From Pachyseris speciosa (taxonomy: Eukaryota > Cnidaria > Anthozoa > Scleractinia > Pachyseridae), in NCBI GenBank assembly GCA_016490735.1, contig JAEMWC010000967.1:192501-256500 (forward strand): a stretch of DNA of 64,000 nt, given 5' to 3'. Position numbers and translations under genes: made by a program. Below the pieces are notes generated by a model, which saw only the letters and a list, made by a program, of their open reading frames with translations, did not search any database and had not been told where the DNA came from. Shown here in pieces: positions 1 through 11,947 of the stretch (its first letter is position 1; the number at the start of each line of letters is the position of its first letter).

Positions 1-371
1 TTCTAAAAGAACAAGAAAAAGAGAAACAGAAAAATAAAGCCCGTGATATATACCACTAAAAGACATCGAACCCGGGTTAGCTGCGTCACAGGCAAGAACA
101 GTGACCTTTAGGCCACAGAGGTTTATCGTTTTGCAAGGTGATAAAAATAGTGTATTGATTCCAAAAAAAACTAAGCACACTTGTTTTCGCTTCAATGGAT
201 AATTGTTTGAGAAAGGAAACGCTTATCGAACGATGTAGGATTTTTTCGCATAAATGTTAGTGGAGTACGTCTCGGTGAAATGTGAGTAGAAAATTAATTA
301 GCAGAGTGAAACTGTTTACAAACACTTCTCCTTTGTCGTCTCATGTTATTATAATCGGCTCCGAAGCACAA

Positions 372-567
372 GACCTAGAAAACTCAGACCCCCCCAATCT
401 AGAAAACTCAGACCCCTCGTGAACGGCGATAATTCATTTTGCCCACGTTTATTTCACTTTGAAAATTTGTATAGTTTTGAGGGGGTCTGAGTTTTCCAGA
501 TTGGGGGGGGGGGGTCTGAGTTTTCTAGGTCTGAGGTCTGAGTTTTCTAGGTCTGAGTTCTCCAGAC
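372..567. repeat. Inverted repeat of CTAGAAAACTCAGACCCC units
   Basis: Two left-hand units (372-394 and about 397-415) read ACCTAGAAAACTCAGACCCC. Reverse-complement units occur at about 481-500, 511-530, 536-550 and 553-567. The arms enclose about 65 bp and contain C/G homopolymers of variable length. The arrangement looks like a decayed foldback element. No coding potential is seen. Confidence 0.7.
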
Positions 568-580
568 ACCCGATACGGGG

Positions 581-1080
581 AACACGGCGGCAATCCATCT
601 GGAGTTAAATTTTGGTCATGTTAAAAGCTTTCTTCTCGCTGTTGAACTTGCAAACATTCGTATAGACACTTCTCTTAACATCTTAGTTGTTCAGACTTCA
701 AAGACACAAGGTGAATCAACGTTTTCCAGTACGTGACAACAGGCATCATTCTTGCTGTTGATATGAGATTTACACTTCTGAATCACTCGGCCGTGAAAGG
801 TCAAACTCCCTTTGTCTGTAGTCTCTAATTTTTGGCACTCCCCTCGCATCGCATCTCCTCGCAACTTCGCGCGCGCACGTGCCCCCACAATCCGTCGCCA
901 AAATTAGAGACTACTCGCAGTCTACTAAAGCAGACACGAGGAAACACGGCAGTCCATCTGCCGTTAAGTTTACTCATGTTAAAAACTTTCTTCTCGCCGT
1001 TGAACTTGCAAACATTCGCATAGACACTTCTATTAACATATTGTTTCTTCAGACTTCAAAAGACACAAGATGAATCGACA
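581..1080. repeat. Diverged direct duplication (581-720 and 943-1080)
   Basis: The two blocks share long near-identical stretches, for example around GTTGAACTTGCAAACATTCG at about 643 and about 1000, in the same orientation. Short inverted copies of an AATTAGAGACTAC motif (about 817-838 and 896-918) lie between them. The overlapping small ORFs are not conserved between the copies, so I do not call genes here. Confidence 0.65.
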
Positions 1081-1354
1081 TTTCCCCATACGTGACAACA
1101 CGCATCACTGTTGTTAAAAATAGTTCGCGCTTGCGCAGAAACACCGGAAGTGCACTTTGTGGATGATACTCGACGACGAAAAAGAAGAACCGTCGGTAAT
1201 CTTAGACCCGGGCAACGCGCGAGACGCGCGCAGCCTGAGTAATTATTGTAATTAGGTAGATAGATAGTCTATGTTTCATTAAGCTGATAGAAATACCATG
1301 TCTATCTGACCTATCCTATCCTATTGTCTAAGTATTTATGTTTGTCGGTTAATA

Positions 1355-4300
1355 CAGTACTGGCCACAGGAATAGCAGCACCTACACGCATGTAAAATGC
1401 ATGCAATATGGCGGATTTACGTGCAAAATATGCACACATTACGCGCACGTAAAATTTTACACAAACTATTACACGCACCTTAAGGTGGCTGGTACCTGTT
1501 TTACTCACTGATAATGCATATTAAAGTTCCAAAGAGATAATTCCCACCTCTACTACGATCGATCATGTCAGGAACCGGGAGGATAAGGAGCCGGAAAGTA
1601 ATTATTTTTATTGTAAAACTGCAAAAGTGGGATAGCACTTCAATTTTACTTACAGGTAATACATCTCAACATTCTATTATTTCTATGCCTCACCACCTGT
1701 TGTTTGCTGCCAATGGTCATATCTGCACTTATGTCAGAATTGCATCATGCAGTTGACATGTGTTCTCAGGTGTTCTGCGAGCAATTTAGTCAATTCCACA
1801 CTTTTGCTTGGTGTTATTTAACATAAACATGCTTAGTCATGCCACAAATTGTGGAGAAATTGTTTTAAGTTAGCCCAAACACTCGGCCAAACGGGAAAAA
1901 CAACAACTGTGGACTATTGAACTCCACCGTACTGAAATCAACTCAGCTCGTGGACTGCAAACAAGGCTACGGTAGGTGCACGTGTACGCGTAATGGTTAG
2001 CGGCAGTCAGCAAAGCGCATGAGCAAATATCGATCTTTTAGAATCCAGATTTTGAAATGCGCGAAAACGTGCGTGGAAACTGCTCAACTCACGAAAGTTT
2101 TTGCAAGAAAGCAAACCCGGTGACCCCCTCTTTTTATTGTTTCAACATTTTTGTCTTGTAAAGAGGAAACGTCACACAAAATTCAAGAAAATTCTAACAG
2201 TGAAATTTTACACTACTCATAAATTTCCTTTTCTCGTGTTTATAAATAATAGAAAATTGATAGAAAGTTTTTTTTGCAGTTTCCTTTTCAAATGGCAAAA
2301 GTAATCACATGAAAAAAATAGAAGGTCACCAAGTTAGTTTTCAAATTATAAGTGCCAGAAGCTTAAATGCAGCTCTGAATAGCCCTCAAGTACCATTGCC
2401 ATGGTAACAGCTGATAATAATAGTTATTTTCAGTCAACGACTAAATGTATAATTTAATCTTGCAAAAGTATCCTTACGGCCTCGGTTTGCCTTTGTGTTC
2501 TTTTCTCTCAAAGTTTACGTTGTGAAAAAGCTGAAAACTGGTACCAGCCACCTTAAATTACACATAGTCTGCGTGTAATTTAAGAAGAGTAAAAATTGCC
2601 ATGTCCATTACACACAGCTTGCATGTATTTTCCACTTAGCAATGTACGTGAATCTGACAATGAAAGTTAGAATCTCAGAGTCCGTATTTCAATGTTTGAG
2701 GAATTCAGCCTTTAGAATAAGGTTTTATCTTCAGATTGCTGCCGGTCTGATTTTTGACGTTTGCGCGGGCATGTATTTCTTATCTCTTTCATTTTAACGA
2801 AGTCTTCAGTTGAGCGGTCAATTGAAAAAAGGAAGCGTGCTGCTGCCAAGTTTTTTTTGTAATGACAAAAACTGAGGGCATTCAATGAGGCCTTCCAAGG
2901 AATAGAAGCGACTCCGAAAACAGGCCTCAATAGTCTCCCAAATACCGACAGGAATTCTCAGAAAAAGCGCAGTAGTTTATGAGTTACAATTGACAGAGTC
3001 GTAAACGAGCAACAAAGCGACACCAGACCACCCCATTGTGGGTGTAATCAAAACCTCTAGCCCATGGGCTACCCTATGGGCCACCAATAAAAAGACTGGG
3101 ACTTTAAATTTATCAATTTTTTTAAAATTATTAAAATTTTAAAATCATTTTATAATCATTGGGGTGATGGCGCGTGTCTGTAAAACACAGACCGGATACC
3201 TGCGGATGGCATTTTTACGATACTTTTTGCTCCTTCTGATGGAAGCTTTTACAAAATATAAACTTATTTATTTTTGTTGATAGTCAAATACAATTTTTGT
3301 CGAATACTTCAAGAGATGCCTTGGTTTATGGAACGGAAATTGATGGAAAATATTACTTTATTGATGGCAGATTTATGTCACGTGCTAGGCAACGAGTGAT
3401 CATATTTCATATGGCGGATGGAAAAATTTAAAAAAACACGTCTTTCTCTGGATAAACAGAAAAATCCAGTGTATTGCAGCGTATTTCTGAGGTAAAATTA
3501 GATGCTGCATGGAATGAAGTATTCAAATAAAAGACTGGCGAATGTTTCAAACTGCAACACAGTTCATTGATGATGGGAGGATATTTTGTTTTTAGGTCAG
3601 CGGACTAGCTTTATTTGTGCCAAAACATTAATCCTTTATACCACGAAGGTAATAAGCCGTTGGCACAAAAAGTCTCGGTGTTATTTTCAGATCAAGTGAA
3701 TGGTTGAAAAAGGCGACTAAAAAGTCAAACACAAAGCATGATCCTAAAACAGATCTGTGGCACGCTCATTCATGTGAGCGGTGAAAGGAAAATGAAATGG
3801 GAAATCAGCGTGGTATATCATTACTTTTACTTGCAATTTATAATATGTTCACCTTAGCAGCAGTGATTTATCACCCCACTCGCAGCCTTTTCATTTTAGG
3901 AGTGAATTTCCACCCATAGAAACGATACATGAAATGAAAGCGAAATGTAAACAAACGCAAACAAATGGTGAGCCAGCCAAACTCGTGATATTCAGATGAC
4001 AGATGTTCCAGCAAAAACAGTCCACAATTCAAACCAAGTATTTGAAATGGTCAACCAAAGTGGACACTTTTTGAGAAAATGTTGAAATGTAAAGTTGAAT
4101 TTGTATAAATTCTTCAGAAACCAGTAGTGCTTTAAGACATGCAACATTTTCCTTCGAGAAAAAGCCGCTAATTACCGCCAGTAATTTGAAGTACAACACT
4201 AAATACTCTGGCATCTTTTACACAAAACTCTGCGTGTAAAATTTTACACGCACTGTGAAGAATTTGCGTGTAATTATTTTCTCGCACTTCCTTGTATTTT

Positions 4301-4409
4301 TTTACTCGTGCATAACGCGCACGAAATTTGTGTGTAAATTGCGCAAAATGTGATGGATTTACACGCATGATACACGCGTGTAATGCTGCTATTCCTGTGG
4401 CCAGTACTG
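1355..4409. mobile_element. 3.06 kb TIR element with TA target duplication
   Basis: The ends are a perfect 26 bp terminal inverted repeat: CAGTACTGGCCACAGGAATA at 1355 and its reverse complement ending at 4409. Each end is flanked by TA. Subterminal regions (about 1381-1478 and 4200-4383) are full of short CACGCATGTAAA-like motifs in opposite orientation. A CAGT terminus with a TA duplication is the pattern of Tc1/mariner-type elements, but no transposase ORF is visible, so this is a non-autonomous copy. It carries a second element at 1484-2552. The remaining interior (2557-4190) shows nothing recognisable. Confidence 0.8.
1484..2552. mobile_element. Nested TTAA-flanked TIR element (1069 bp)
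   Basis: The terminal inverted repeat is GGTGGCTGGTACC at 1484-1496 and its reverse complement at 2540-2552. Both ends are directly flanked by TTAA (1480-1483 and 2553-2556), as expected for a target duplication. It interrupts the 3.06 kb outer element in its left subterminal repeat zone, so it arrived later. The small ORFs inside are not convincing. TTAA duplication suggests piggyBac-type mobilisation, but the termini are not the classic CCC, so the superfamily is inferred. Confidence 0.75.
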
Positions 4410-4444
4410 TATAAACTGTCATGTGAGTCACAAAGTAGTTGCCC

Positions 4445-5200
4445 TTGTCTCGTTAAGGCCCATAGTATCGTTGCTTTGTGCGAAGTAGAGTTGTAAGATG
4501 TTTGCCAAGTAGCCTGTCAGTATGTGTTGGTCTTCTGTAAATTGTTACACATTGTCTATTATGGTCACAGGTACCAGTAACCAAGCAGTCTAGAAAAGGC
4601 ATTTTACCATTTTCCTTGATCTCCTTGGTATATATGGGTGTTCTGTCTGTTAAATTTGCGAAAATTCTCATTTTTGTCTTTGTGTACAGCTGCAAAAGTG
4701 TTGTTGACATAGCATAACCAGATTAGTAGAGTTCGTTCATAAGTTGCAAGGGCTTTTTCCTCAATGCTTTTTACATAATGATCTCTGCTACATACATCAA
4801 TGGAAATGCTGTGAGCTTATAGTTGTTCTGTCATGAACCTATACAGTGTAGCTGTTCTGTGTAACTGTTTGTAGTGTTTGCTGTTGTATTGAAAGTAGGT
4901 AGATGCAAGACAGAAGTTCAGTCCATGACATTGTCTGTAGATAGTAGCAGTTGTAAAGTAGCATTCTTGATAGCAGTCTCAGCACATTCCAGAGCATTTG
5001 AAGTTAAATACTGTTGAACAATGTTTTCACATCAAACCACACTAGTTTGTTGTACTGTCTTGATAGCATCAATAAAGTTTTCACTGGATTGTTGTTTGTG
5101 ATGGGACTTGTTAGCCAGCAGTTTCAGTATTTAGGCAGTTGGTAAGTCAGCAAGCCACAGAAAGAGACTATGGGTCACACAGGTATGCCAGGTTTGTGCA
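4445..5200 (-). pseudogene. Degraded Penelope-like element RT fragment
   Basis: On the minus strand, discontinuous frames preserve a PLE reverse-transcriptase order. A WFDVKTLFNSI segment at about 5040 resembles the FDVxSLFTNVP motif A. A YVNNTFAAVHKD segment at about 4690-4720 is the YVDDTF catalytic box with both aspartates changed to asparagine. The stretch at 4453-4710 contains MPFLDCLV and IYRRPTHTDR, which match the post-catalytic block of PLEs. Several frameshifts and stops separate the pieces. It is an old, dead copy, much more decayed than the PLE at 47.1-48.6 kb. Confidence 0.75.
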
Positions 5201-5280
5201 GTTTGGTCAGCAAACAGCAATTCACAAGCAAAGGAGATTGTTGAACCTAGTCATAAACCAGTCACAACTGGTCATAAACT

Positions 5281-6213
5281 GCTGACCAGTTAGCTCAGTT
5301 GATAGAGCACCAGACTACCATGCAAAAGGTCGCAGGTTCAAAGCCCGGCTGGACCAACACTCACGGTCTTTAAAGTGCATATGAAACGAAATTTTCCATT
5401 AGCTTGTTCGAAAGAGCTTTCAAAATGATGAAGAACAGCATTTATTTTATTGTGATAGCACTCTTGGTTGCAGAGTTATTCAAGATTATGATTTATGCAA
5501 ATTTAGAGGACTTATGACATCACAAGGTGGGCACAAAATGAAGTAAAATCACAAAAGGGTTGTTGTACTGCCAGAACTATACATTATGATAGTGGTTATG
5601 ATGTCACCATAGCAACATACTTGTTACAAGACCTCTACCTTCCCAAATGAGAAATGCCTTATTTATTGCTCTAGCGTCTAACAGACTTTCTTATACTTGT
5701 GCTGTGTAATGTCCATATCCGCTCGCACCCACTGAATGAACATCACGAGCAAACAGCACTTCTTGGGGAGGGAAACTCTGATTTTATCCTTTGGAAAGGT
5801 AGAGGTCTGGTAACAAGTATGTTGCTATGGTGAAATCATCACCACCATCACAATGTGTAGTTCTGGCAGCACATCAACCCTGCAAGATTTCAACCCTGTA
5901 GACTTAGTATTTGCACAGATATTCAATATTTTGTGATTTTACTTCATATTTTGTGTCCACTTTGTGACGTCAAAAGTCCTCTAATTTGCATAAATCAAAT
6001 CTTGAATAACTCGGCAACCAAGAGTGCTATCACAATAAAATAAATGCCATCCTTCATCATTTTGAAAGCTCTTTCAAACAAGCTAATGAAAAGTTTCATT
6101 TCATATGCACTTTAAATAAATAATTGAGGAGAAAGTGCTGCCTTTGTAATTACAAGTTAGACTTTCTAGTCTTCTCAGATAAGGACAACTTTTTATCTGT
6201 CAAATGTTGTTGT
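5281..6213 (+). mobile_element. tRNA-derived SINE, interrupted by a MITE
   Basis: The head at 5283-5355 is tRNA-like. It has a box A region (TAGCTCAGTTGATAGAGC) and a box B (GGTTCAAAGCC). The body resumes after the insertion at about 6116 with GAGGAGAAAGTGCTGCCTTT and ends in a (TTG)n-like tail near 6213. A second copy at 42.7-43.2 kb has the same head, body and tail without the insertion, which proves that 5374-6111 is a later insertion. Confidence 0.8.
5374..6111. mobile_element. 738 bp palindromic MITE inside a SINE
   Basis: The whole element is one long inverted repeat. Sequence from GTGCATATGAAA at 5375 is mirrored, with scattered mismatches, by sequence ending TTTCATATGCAC at 6110. The arms can be followed for roughly 300 bp to a centre near 5740. 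Both ends abut TTAA (5370-5373 and 6112-6115). There is no coding capacity. A transcript would fold into a very long hairpin. Confidence 0.8.
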
Positions 6214-6420
6214 TGTTGTCACGATAACAAAAGAAATGTTGAATGGATGTTGAAGCAAAGTTTAACTGCTTTTAAACTCATTCAACATCAATTTTTTCAT
6301 TCGACATGTTTCAACACAGTTGAAAGGGAGTGGCAAACAGTTTCAACATCGTTGTTCAACATAATCGAACAGATGTTGAAGCAAATGTTGAAGCCATTTG
6401 CCCGGGCCTTTATTTGAAAC
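6214..6420. repeat. Repeat rich in GTTGAA/TTCAAC motifs
   Basis: More than ten GTTGAA or TTCAAC motifs occur in about 190 bp, ending with CCCGGGCCTTTATTTG. The composition resembles the motif-rich MITEs at 10.0 kb and 49.9 kb. The left end is lost next to the SINE tail. The remainder to 7200 shows nothing recognisable. Confidence 0.45.
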
Positions 6421-7405
6421 AGATGTATATAATTCCTGGATAAGGCTGCAAGGAAATCTTCCCAAGATGCAGTTTGAGTCAACAGTCGATTCCTTCAGTG
6501 CATCTCTTTCATATGAACTACAACATGCACAGTGAGACCAAGCACATACACTGAAAGCAATCACTTAGGAGAAACGATTATATCGATGCAACAAATATCG
6601 TGTATCCACATAACGTTGCATTTTCTACCGCAATGAAAGTTTTTTTAGCACTTCAGTAAGCGTGCATTCATGCCGTCTGTGTACAAGCTTACTTGCCTGT
6701 AGCACACGATATACTCGTCAGTGGTTCAAAACATCTCGCCAAATGAAAATTTTGCGCTGTAATGGAACCTTTAAACACTATTTTTTACCAAAAGAATAAC
6801 CATCTAAGCTTGGGCTATCGGTTGACTTGCGAATTTTCCCACGTGCGTGTCTTGACGGGCAAGAGAAGTTTGCCGCGTTTGCAACACAGCATTAACTTAC
6901 TTGGCCAGAAATCTGTTTCTCCTGCTCATCTACTTCGGCCGCCCAGTCTTCATCTGCCATCACTGACTGGGTAAAATACACAGGTAACCTATGTATATAA
7001 TGCAAGCTAATGCAAAGAGAAAATTAACAGAAATGAAGCTGCTGAACACAAGATGGCTTGTTTCCGGTTTGTCGAGAGGGGATTGGTAACGAAGATCGAA
7101 TACAACTCGATACGGTCCTCGATACGAGGTCGTTGCATTGCGAAATTTTCCGGACCGTTTGGTACTGTTATGATAGTCCGACTTAAAAAGGGAGAGAGGC
7201 AAACCGGCTTGATTAAAATGTTATCTTTTTAAAAGTTGGATGTGATTTGTTGCTCAAAAAGAAGAAGATAGTTCATTCACTAACGCATCAGAACGCAGCA
7301 GGTTTAACGTTCGCGATCGGACTTCCCGTAGTAGTCGATAAGTTTCCGGAAGATAGTCGGAAGTTGCTTAGCAAAGATTGCAACAAGAATGGCGGAAAAC
7401 TAGAG

Positions 7406-9414
7406 ATGCACCCTTCAAACGAGCTTGGAGAACGGTCAAGGAGACAAAATAGAGAAACGGTTCCTGATTTGGTAACGGCAAGAATGCCAGCTTCTTCTGG
7501 CATGAGACGTGTTAGCGAAGGTAAGCCCCAAATCAAGATATGGCAAACAATTCAAGTAAAACTTCTTTTTATAGGTTTTTACTTTCGTTTGCTGTGCTTC
7601 AGGTAGACTAGACACCGCGCACGAAGTTTGCAACTGGGGGGGCTCGCTTCGAACGCGTTAGCGTGAGTCAACTAGGGGGGTCTGGGGACATGCTTCCCCG
7701 GAAATTTTTTAAATTAAAGTCCTCTGAAATGGCTGGAAATGCATTTAAAACTAACATGGTGTGGTGAAGAGAATATAGTTCAGCAACAAAAAAGAGATGT
7801 TTCAAAACAAGAGTAATCAGTTTTCGGTAAAACGTTAAATAGAAAACTATAGAAAACGAATTTTTTTTAGTATTACTTGCTTTTTACTGTTGAAAAGTGG
7901 CGGGGGGGCCCTCCCCCTGCGCGGTGCCTGTAGACTGAGGTAGAGTGCGTGTTACTCAGCGAGTAGATCATAGAATGCCCTTGGATCTGACAGTTTACCA
8001 CCAAAAATACTTGCGGGCAAACACTTATAAAAGCGGAAAAGAATTTACCACTTTGCAAACATGCATCCTATGGATAGCCCTAGCCCTAGTAAATTCCTGG
8101 AAGAAGGGGTCTTGGAGACAATTTTTTTGTTTTTAGATACGACACTTAACTGGAATTTACAGAGTGGTGCACGGGATGGGGCATCAATGGCATCCAAGAA
8201 AAAGAATTTACCACAATGGGGGTATTTAGTCAACATGGTGCATATTTATCCCCCCCCCCCCACCCCTCCCCACCTCCCTAAAAACATATACTGACTACCC
8301 AGGCCAAGAGAATACAACACAAAGTTTTACACTTGTGCTTCCCAAAATAATGATCAAACTCCCTGACCCACACGCACACATACATACATGCACCCCCTCC
8401 CCTAACCCCTGTTAAAAAGGGATGAACAAATCAACAATGTGTGAAACTCAAACCCTAATGAGTGCAATCCAAAGAAAAAAGGAAAAGAAAAGTATTCAGT
8501 TATTTTTTTTCTTTTTCATGTAGGCTACCCTCATTTCTAGCATAACACCATTTATTTAATTATTCATTTGACTGTTTGTTAGACTTACCAACTTGTCTAA
8601 GTTGTTTGAACTTGGAATAATTTTTTTGTCAGCCAAGTTTGGTAGTCATCCATTATCAAGGCATAGTGACAGACCTTCAAGTAGCAGATCCCGTGACAGT
8701 AAGCCAACAGAGAAAACCCATCAGATTGCACAGGTATCGCATGGAAGGCCTCTCTCACATCAAAGAACTCATCAGGATGCAGGAGGTTTTTTACAGCACC
8801 AAAGCTCTGAAGAGCTTGTTTCTCCTCAAGGAGTTTCATTTGTTCCAAGGCCTCCATCAAGGCTGGGTCATCCCAGATCAGCCAAAGGCAGGGTGCGTCC
8901 AGGTTCTCGTGTGGGAAGAGAGAATGCAGTGTCCAGGGATGAATCCACTCATACTGGAGACCAAGCCCCTTTTCCTCTGCCATTAAAACCACAGTTGTCT
9001 TTCTCAAAGTATAAACCTCTGCCTTCTATTGGTACTGATCTAATGCCAGATGCTGAAAATTGTGACACTTCAAATGATAATCTCATTAAAGAAACAAATA
9101 ATTTGCTGCAAAGGACAGCAGGTCTGTCATCACAGGATACCCTCCCTGATGAGCCAACAGACACTGAGTCAGGTAGAGTATATCTTGCCATAAAACTGTT
9201 AGATGGATCACGCCATGAAAGGTGGTTTAGACACACAGACACACTTGCTGCAGTGATGGCATTTGCGGCATCATTAAGTAACAATCAGCTTCCTCCCTGC
9301 CAGTTCTGTGTCAATGAAGTGCCCAGAAGGGTTTTTGATGACTTGTCTCTGAGTCTGTCACAGGCAGGGATCAACTCAAGAACAGTTCTTTATCTTGAAG
9401 ACCAACTAGAATAG
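7406..9414 (+). CDS. UBXN10: UBX domain-containing protein 10-like (p97/VCP adaptor)
   Basis: Two exons: 7406-7520 and 8633-9414. The intron has GTAAGC and a T-rich TCAG acceptor. Both boundaries are phase 1 and the product is 298 aa (human about 280). The UBX domain is the last ~82 residues. It includes LAIKLLDGSRHERWFR and VPRRVFDDLSLSL, the latter aligning with the VPRRxFxDL of human UBXN10. A second conserved island, HPRSAKGRVRPGS (about residues 118-130), matches the RPKSAKGRTRPS stretch of vertebrate UBXN10 and makes the orthology specific. The middle is low-complexity. In vertebrates UBXN10 links the p97 ATPase to the IFT-B complex in cilia; a ciliary role here is inference. The first in-frame ATG is at 7406. 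A four-codon upstream ORF starts at 7389. An AATAAA follows the stop at 9488. Confidence 0.9.
7620..7930. repeat. Interspersed repeat in UBXN10 intron
   Basis: Blocks such as TTTTTAAATTAAAGTCCTCT, GGCTGGAAATGCATTT and AACATGGTGTGGT recur in the same order at about 15900-16030. The flanking CTTCGAACGCGTTAGCG also recurs at about 15624. A second shared end, CTCCCCCTGCGCGGT, is found here (7909-7925) and at about 16204. It is an unclassified family with two copies in the window. The intron from 7931 to 8632 shows nothing else except a C-rich tract at 8250-8280. Confidence 0.65.
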
Positions 9415-9998
9415 CCATGATTTTTACTATTATTACAGGCAATCCCAAGCTCAGGAGTGCACAGCTGCTGAAATGTTTTATGCAAAAAATAAAAGGAAAA
9501 CATCCTAAAATTAGTTGGTTCCAACAAACCAAGCCAATCAGAATAATTAAATACTGAAGTGCATCTGACAGAAAGAATAATAATGACAATAATAATAACA
9601 ATATGAGTAATACCAATGCTTTAGGAGCTCTTAACACAAGTCTTAGTGCTCTTACAGCATCCAGTCAGTCCATCTCAGAGAGAGAAAATAATCAGTGGCT
9701 AAACTGAAGGAGTGAGCAATTATGTACCCTTCTCAAAAAAGCAGCTACCGCAGGAGAATGACGTCCTTGAAAAGTAGGTTTTTTTTAAAGAGGTGTCTGC
9801 CTGTATGATGGCCATGTTTAGTTGGACAGACGTCCAGATTACACAGTTGTGACTTGTCCACCATAGAGAGTTGTCTTTCTGAGTGTGGTGTTTGCATTAG
9901 AGAGATAATCAACTATGGCATCCCCCTTTTACAGGGAGGTGTGTGCCTGGGAGAGAGGTAAACCTTAGAGAGCTCTTTGTCTTATTGTTGGGCATCTC
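9415..9998. other. UBXN10 3' flank with polyadenylation signal
   Basis: AATAAA at 9488-9493 lies 74 bp after the stop codon and is a likely poly(A) signal. Beyond that I see no gene or repeat boundary. Confidence 0.5.
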
Positions 9999-10376
9999 TT
10001 AAGCCCTGGCCAAACAGACTCGCAAGTAGCCGCAAGCTGAACAGACAAGCGTTGGGTGGCTAAACAGACTCAAGTTTCCTTGCTAGTACATGCAAGTTGC
10101 CAAAAACCATTTCAAGACTACATATCCTGTATTTCATGGGCTAATAGGTTGCTATAACAATGAATGGACGTCACTCAACTTGCATTGACTTGGGTTGGGT
10201 GGCCAAATGGTGAAAAACTTGCATCAACTTGCATGCAGATTTGATCTCGACCAAAGTGAGCACAAGTCATCACAAGTCAATGCAAGTGCACACAAGTCCC
10301 AGCCAAACAGAGTCACAAGTATGCCCAGGTTTTCAACTAGCATCTACTTTTTTGAGTCCATTTGGCCAAGGCTTTA
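9999..10376. mobile_element. MITE with TTGGCCAAA-type termini
   Basis: The left end TTAAGCCCTGGCCAAACAGA and the right end near TTTGGCCAAGGCTTTA (10361-10376) are imperfect inverted repeats. Between them, CAAGT/ACTTG and TTGCA/TGCAA motifs recur many times. The design parallels the elements at 28.2, 49.9 and 6.2 kb. The region 10377-11480 after it shows nothing I can support. Confidence 0.6.
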
Positions 10377-11483
10377 GACTGCTGTCCTCCTGAGAAGGCT
10401 CTGTGTTTCAGAGAGAATTCTAAGGTATCCACCCTAGAAAGGTGACCAGCTTAGAGATATGTTTATCTTAGAGAGGTGTTCCGGCAGTAGAGATTTGCAC
10501 CCAAAAGAAATGAGCCCCTTCAGTGGTGCTGAATTAGGAGGTGCCAGCCATAAAGGGTTTTCTGATCTAGAGAGTTGTTCATTCGAGAAGAGCCCTCATT
10601 ACTTCCCATGGAAGCAATTATTGGTGCTGTACACACACATCCTTGTTTTCATCATAAATGTGAAACAATTGGCCTCAGTAAGCTGAGGTTCCAACAGTTC
10701 TTACAAATTTCTCTTTAATTTCATTGGCTTCCAGATTGGATAGCATGAAGATCTAAACTATGTAAAATTGACCATGCTCTGTACATTTTCTGTACAGTAA
10801 AGAGCTACAAGCCTAATGATAATGTTGTAAAAAGGTGTTGCAAATTTCTATTTATTCCAAAGGTGTTTTAATTTAAATATCTTTGTTGTAAATAAGGGGT
10901 ACAAGTTTTCGAACTATCAGTATTTATGTTTTCCTAGAGCGGTTTTAACTAGAATATAGATGATGAATGATAACTATCAATAAATTATTAGTATGGTTTA
11001 TTAGTGTGCAACAGTTGTCAGGTTATTTTCTGCCTTAATTTATCATTTAATTCTCATTTGGTCGGCATTTTTATGGATTGTCAAGAGCGCAAATCTAGTG
11101 AAACCACACATAAATTTTATGCTGAAGTTTCCTTCTTCAGGAAATGATTAGTTTATGTCCAATCGGGCATTAATTTATCTATTTTTCGTTGGAGTGGAAG
11201 GTGGTACCCGACCCTGACCGTAGTGTGGCCACAACGCCCCATCCTAGCTATTCCCGTTCGAACGAAGTTTTCCACATTCTGGCCGCGCGAAAATTGGGAC
11301 GAGAGTAAGAATGCAGTAAAATCTGTTTGAACGGGAACGCTTGCTATGCGGGCTACATCCTAGCGGGTACAGGTTTTTACGGGACATTTTGGGGTACAAC
11401 TAGATGTTAGTGAAGGTAGCAAATGTCGCAATCCTTAGAATTTTATCATCCAAATATTATTGGCAACATTTTGCATTCAACAT

Positions 11484-11632
11484 AGCCTGTTCCAGGCTCT
11501 CATATGTTTGGGGCGAGCGTGCGAGGACGAGCGAGAACGAGCGAAGAAAATTTAGCGCAGTCCCCACGCGATAATTTCTTCGCTCGTTTCGCTCTTCGCT
11601 CGCCCCAAATATCTGAGAGCCTGGAACAGGCT
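11484..11632. mobile_element. 149 bp foldback repeat
   Basis: AGCCTGTTCCAGGCTCTCA at 11484 is mirrored by GAGAGCCTGGAACAGGCT ending at 11632. The inverted repeat continues inward through TTTGGGGCGAGCG. The centre contains CGAGCGA repeats. It is a compact hairpin-forming MITE. Confidence 0.7.
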
Positions 11633-11649
11633 ACATTCGACAATTTAGG

Positions 11650-11912
11650 AAGGAGCAAGGTTGGCGCAGTGATGAGAGTGCTCCCGGGTTCGATTCCTGG
11701 ACTCGGGTCACAAGTGGCTGAAGTGGGCTGAGTTTGTTGGTTCTCTACTCTGCTCTGAGAGGTTTTACTTCCAGTACTCCGGTTTTCCCCTCTCCCCAAA
11801 CACCAACATTTGATTTCATTTGATTCTACTTTATTTAGATGATTTAATTTAGTCTCCACAATTAGAAGAGCACCTGTGCTTGGCTAGAAAGATTTGAGAC
11901 TTAAATAAAGTG

Positions 11913-11945
<33 letters not shown>
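11650..11945 (+). mobile_element. tRNA-derived SINE with (ATT)n tail
   Basis: The head has a box A-like GTTGGCGCAGTGATGAGAG and a box B GGTTCGATTCC. The body contains GTTGGTTCTCTACTCTGCTC and AAACACCAACATTTGATTT. The tail ends AAAGTGATTATT followed by (ATT)n. A second copy at 30.3-30.65 kb shares head, body and AAAGTGATTAT end. Confidence 0.8.

Positions 11946-11947
<2 letters not shown>

Noticed and set aside
5283..5355. tRNA gene
   Set aside because: It is the head of a SINE: the same body and (TTG)n tail follow it here and at 42.7 kb, and the cloverleaf is imperfect.
8597..9007. 136-codon minus-strand ORF opposite UBXN10
   Set aside because: Shadow of the conserved plus-strand exon, with no homology of its own.
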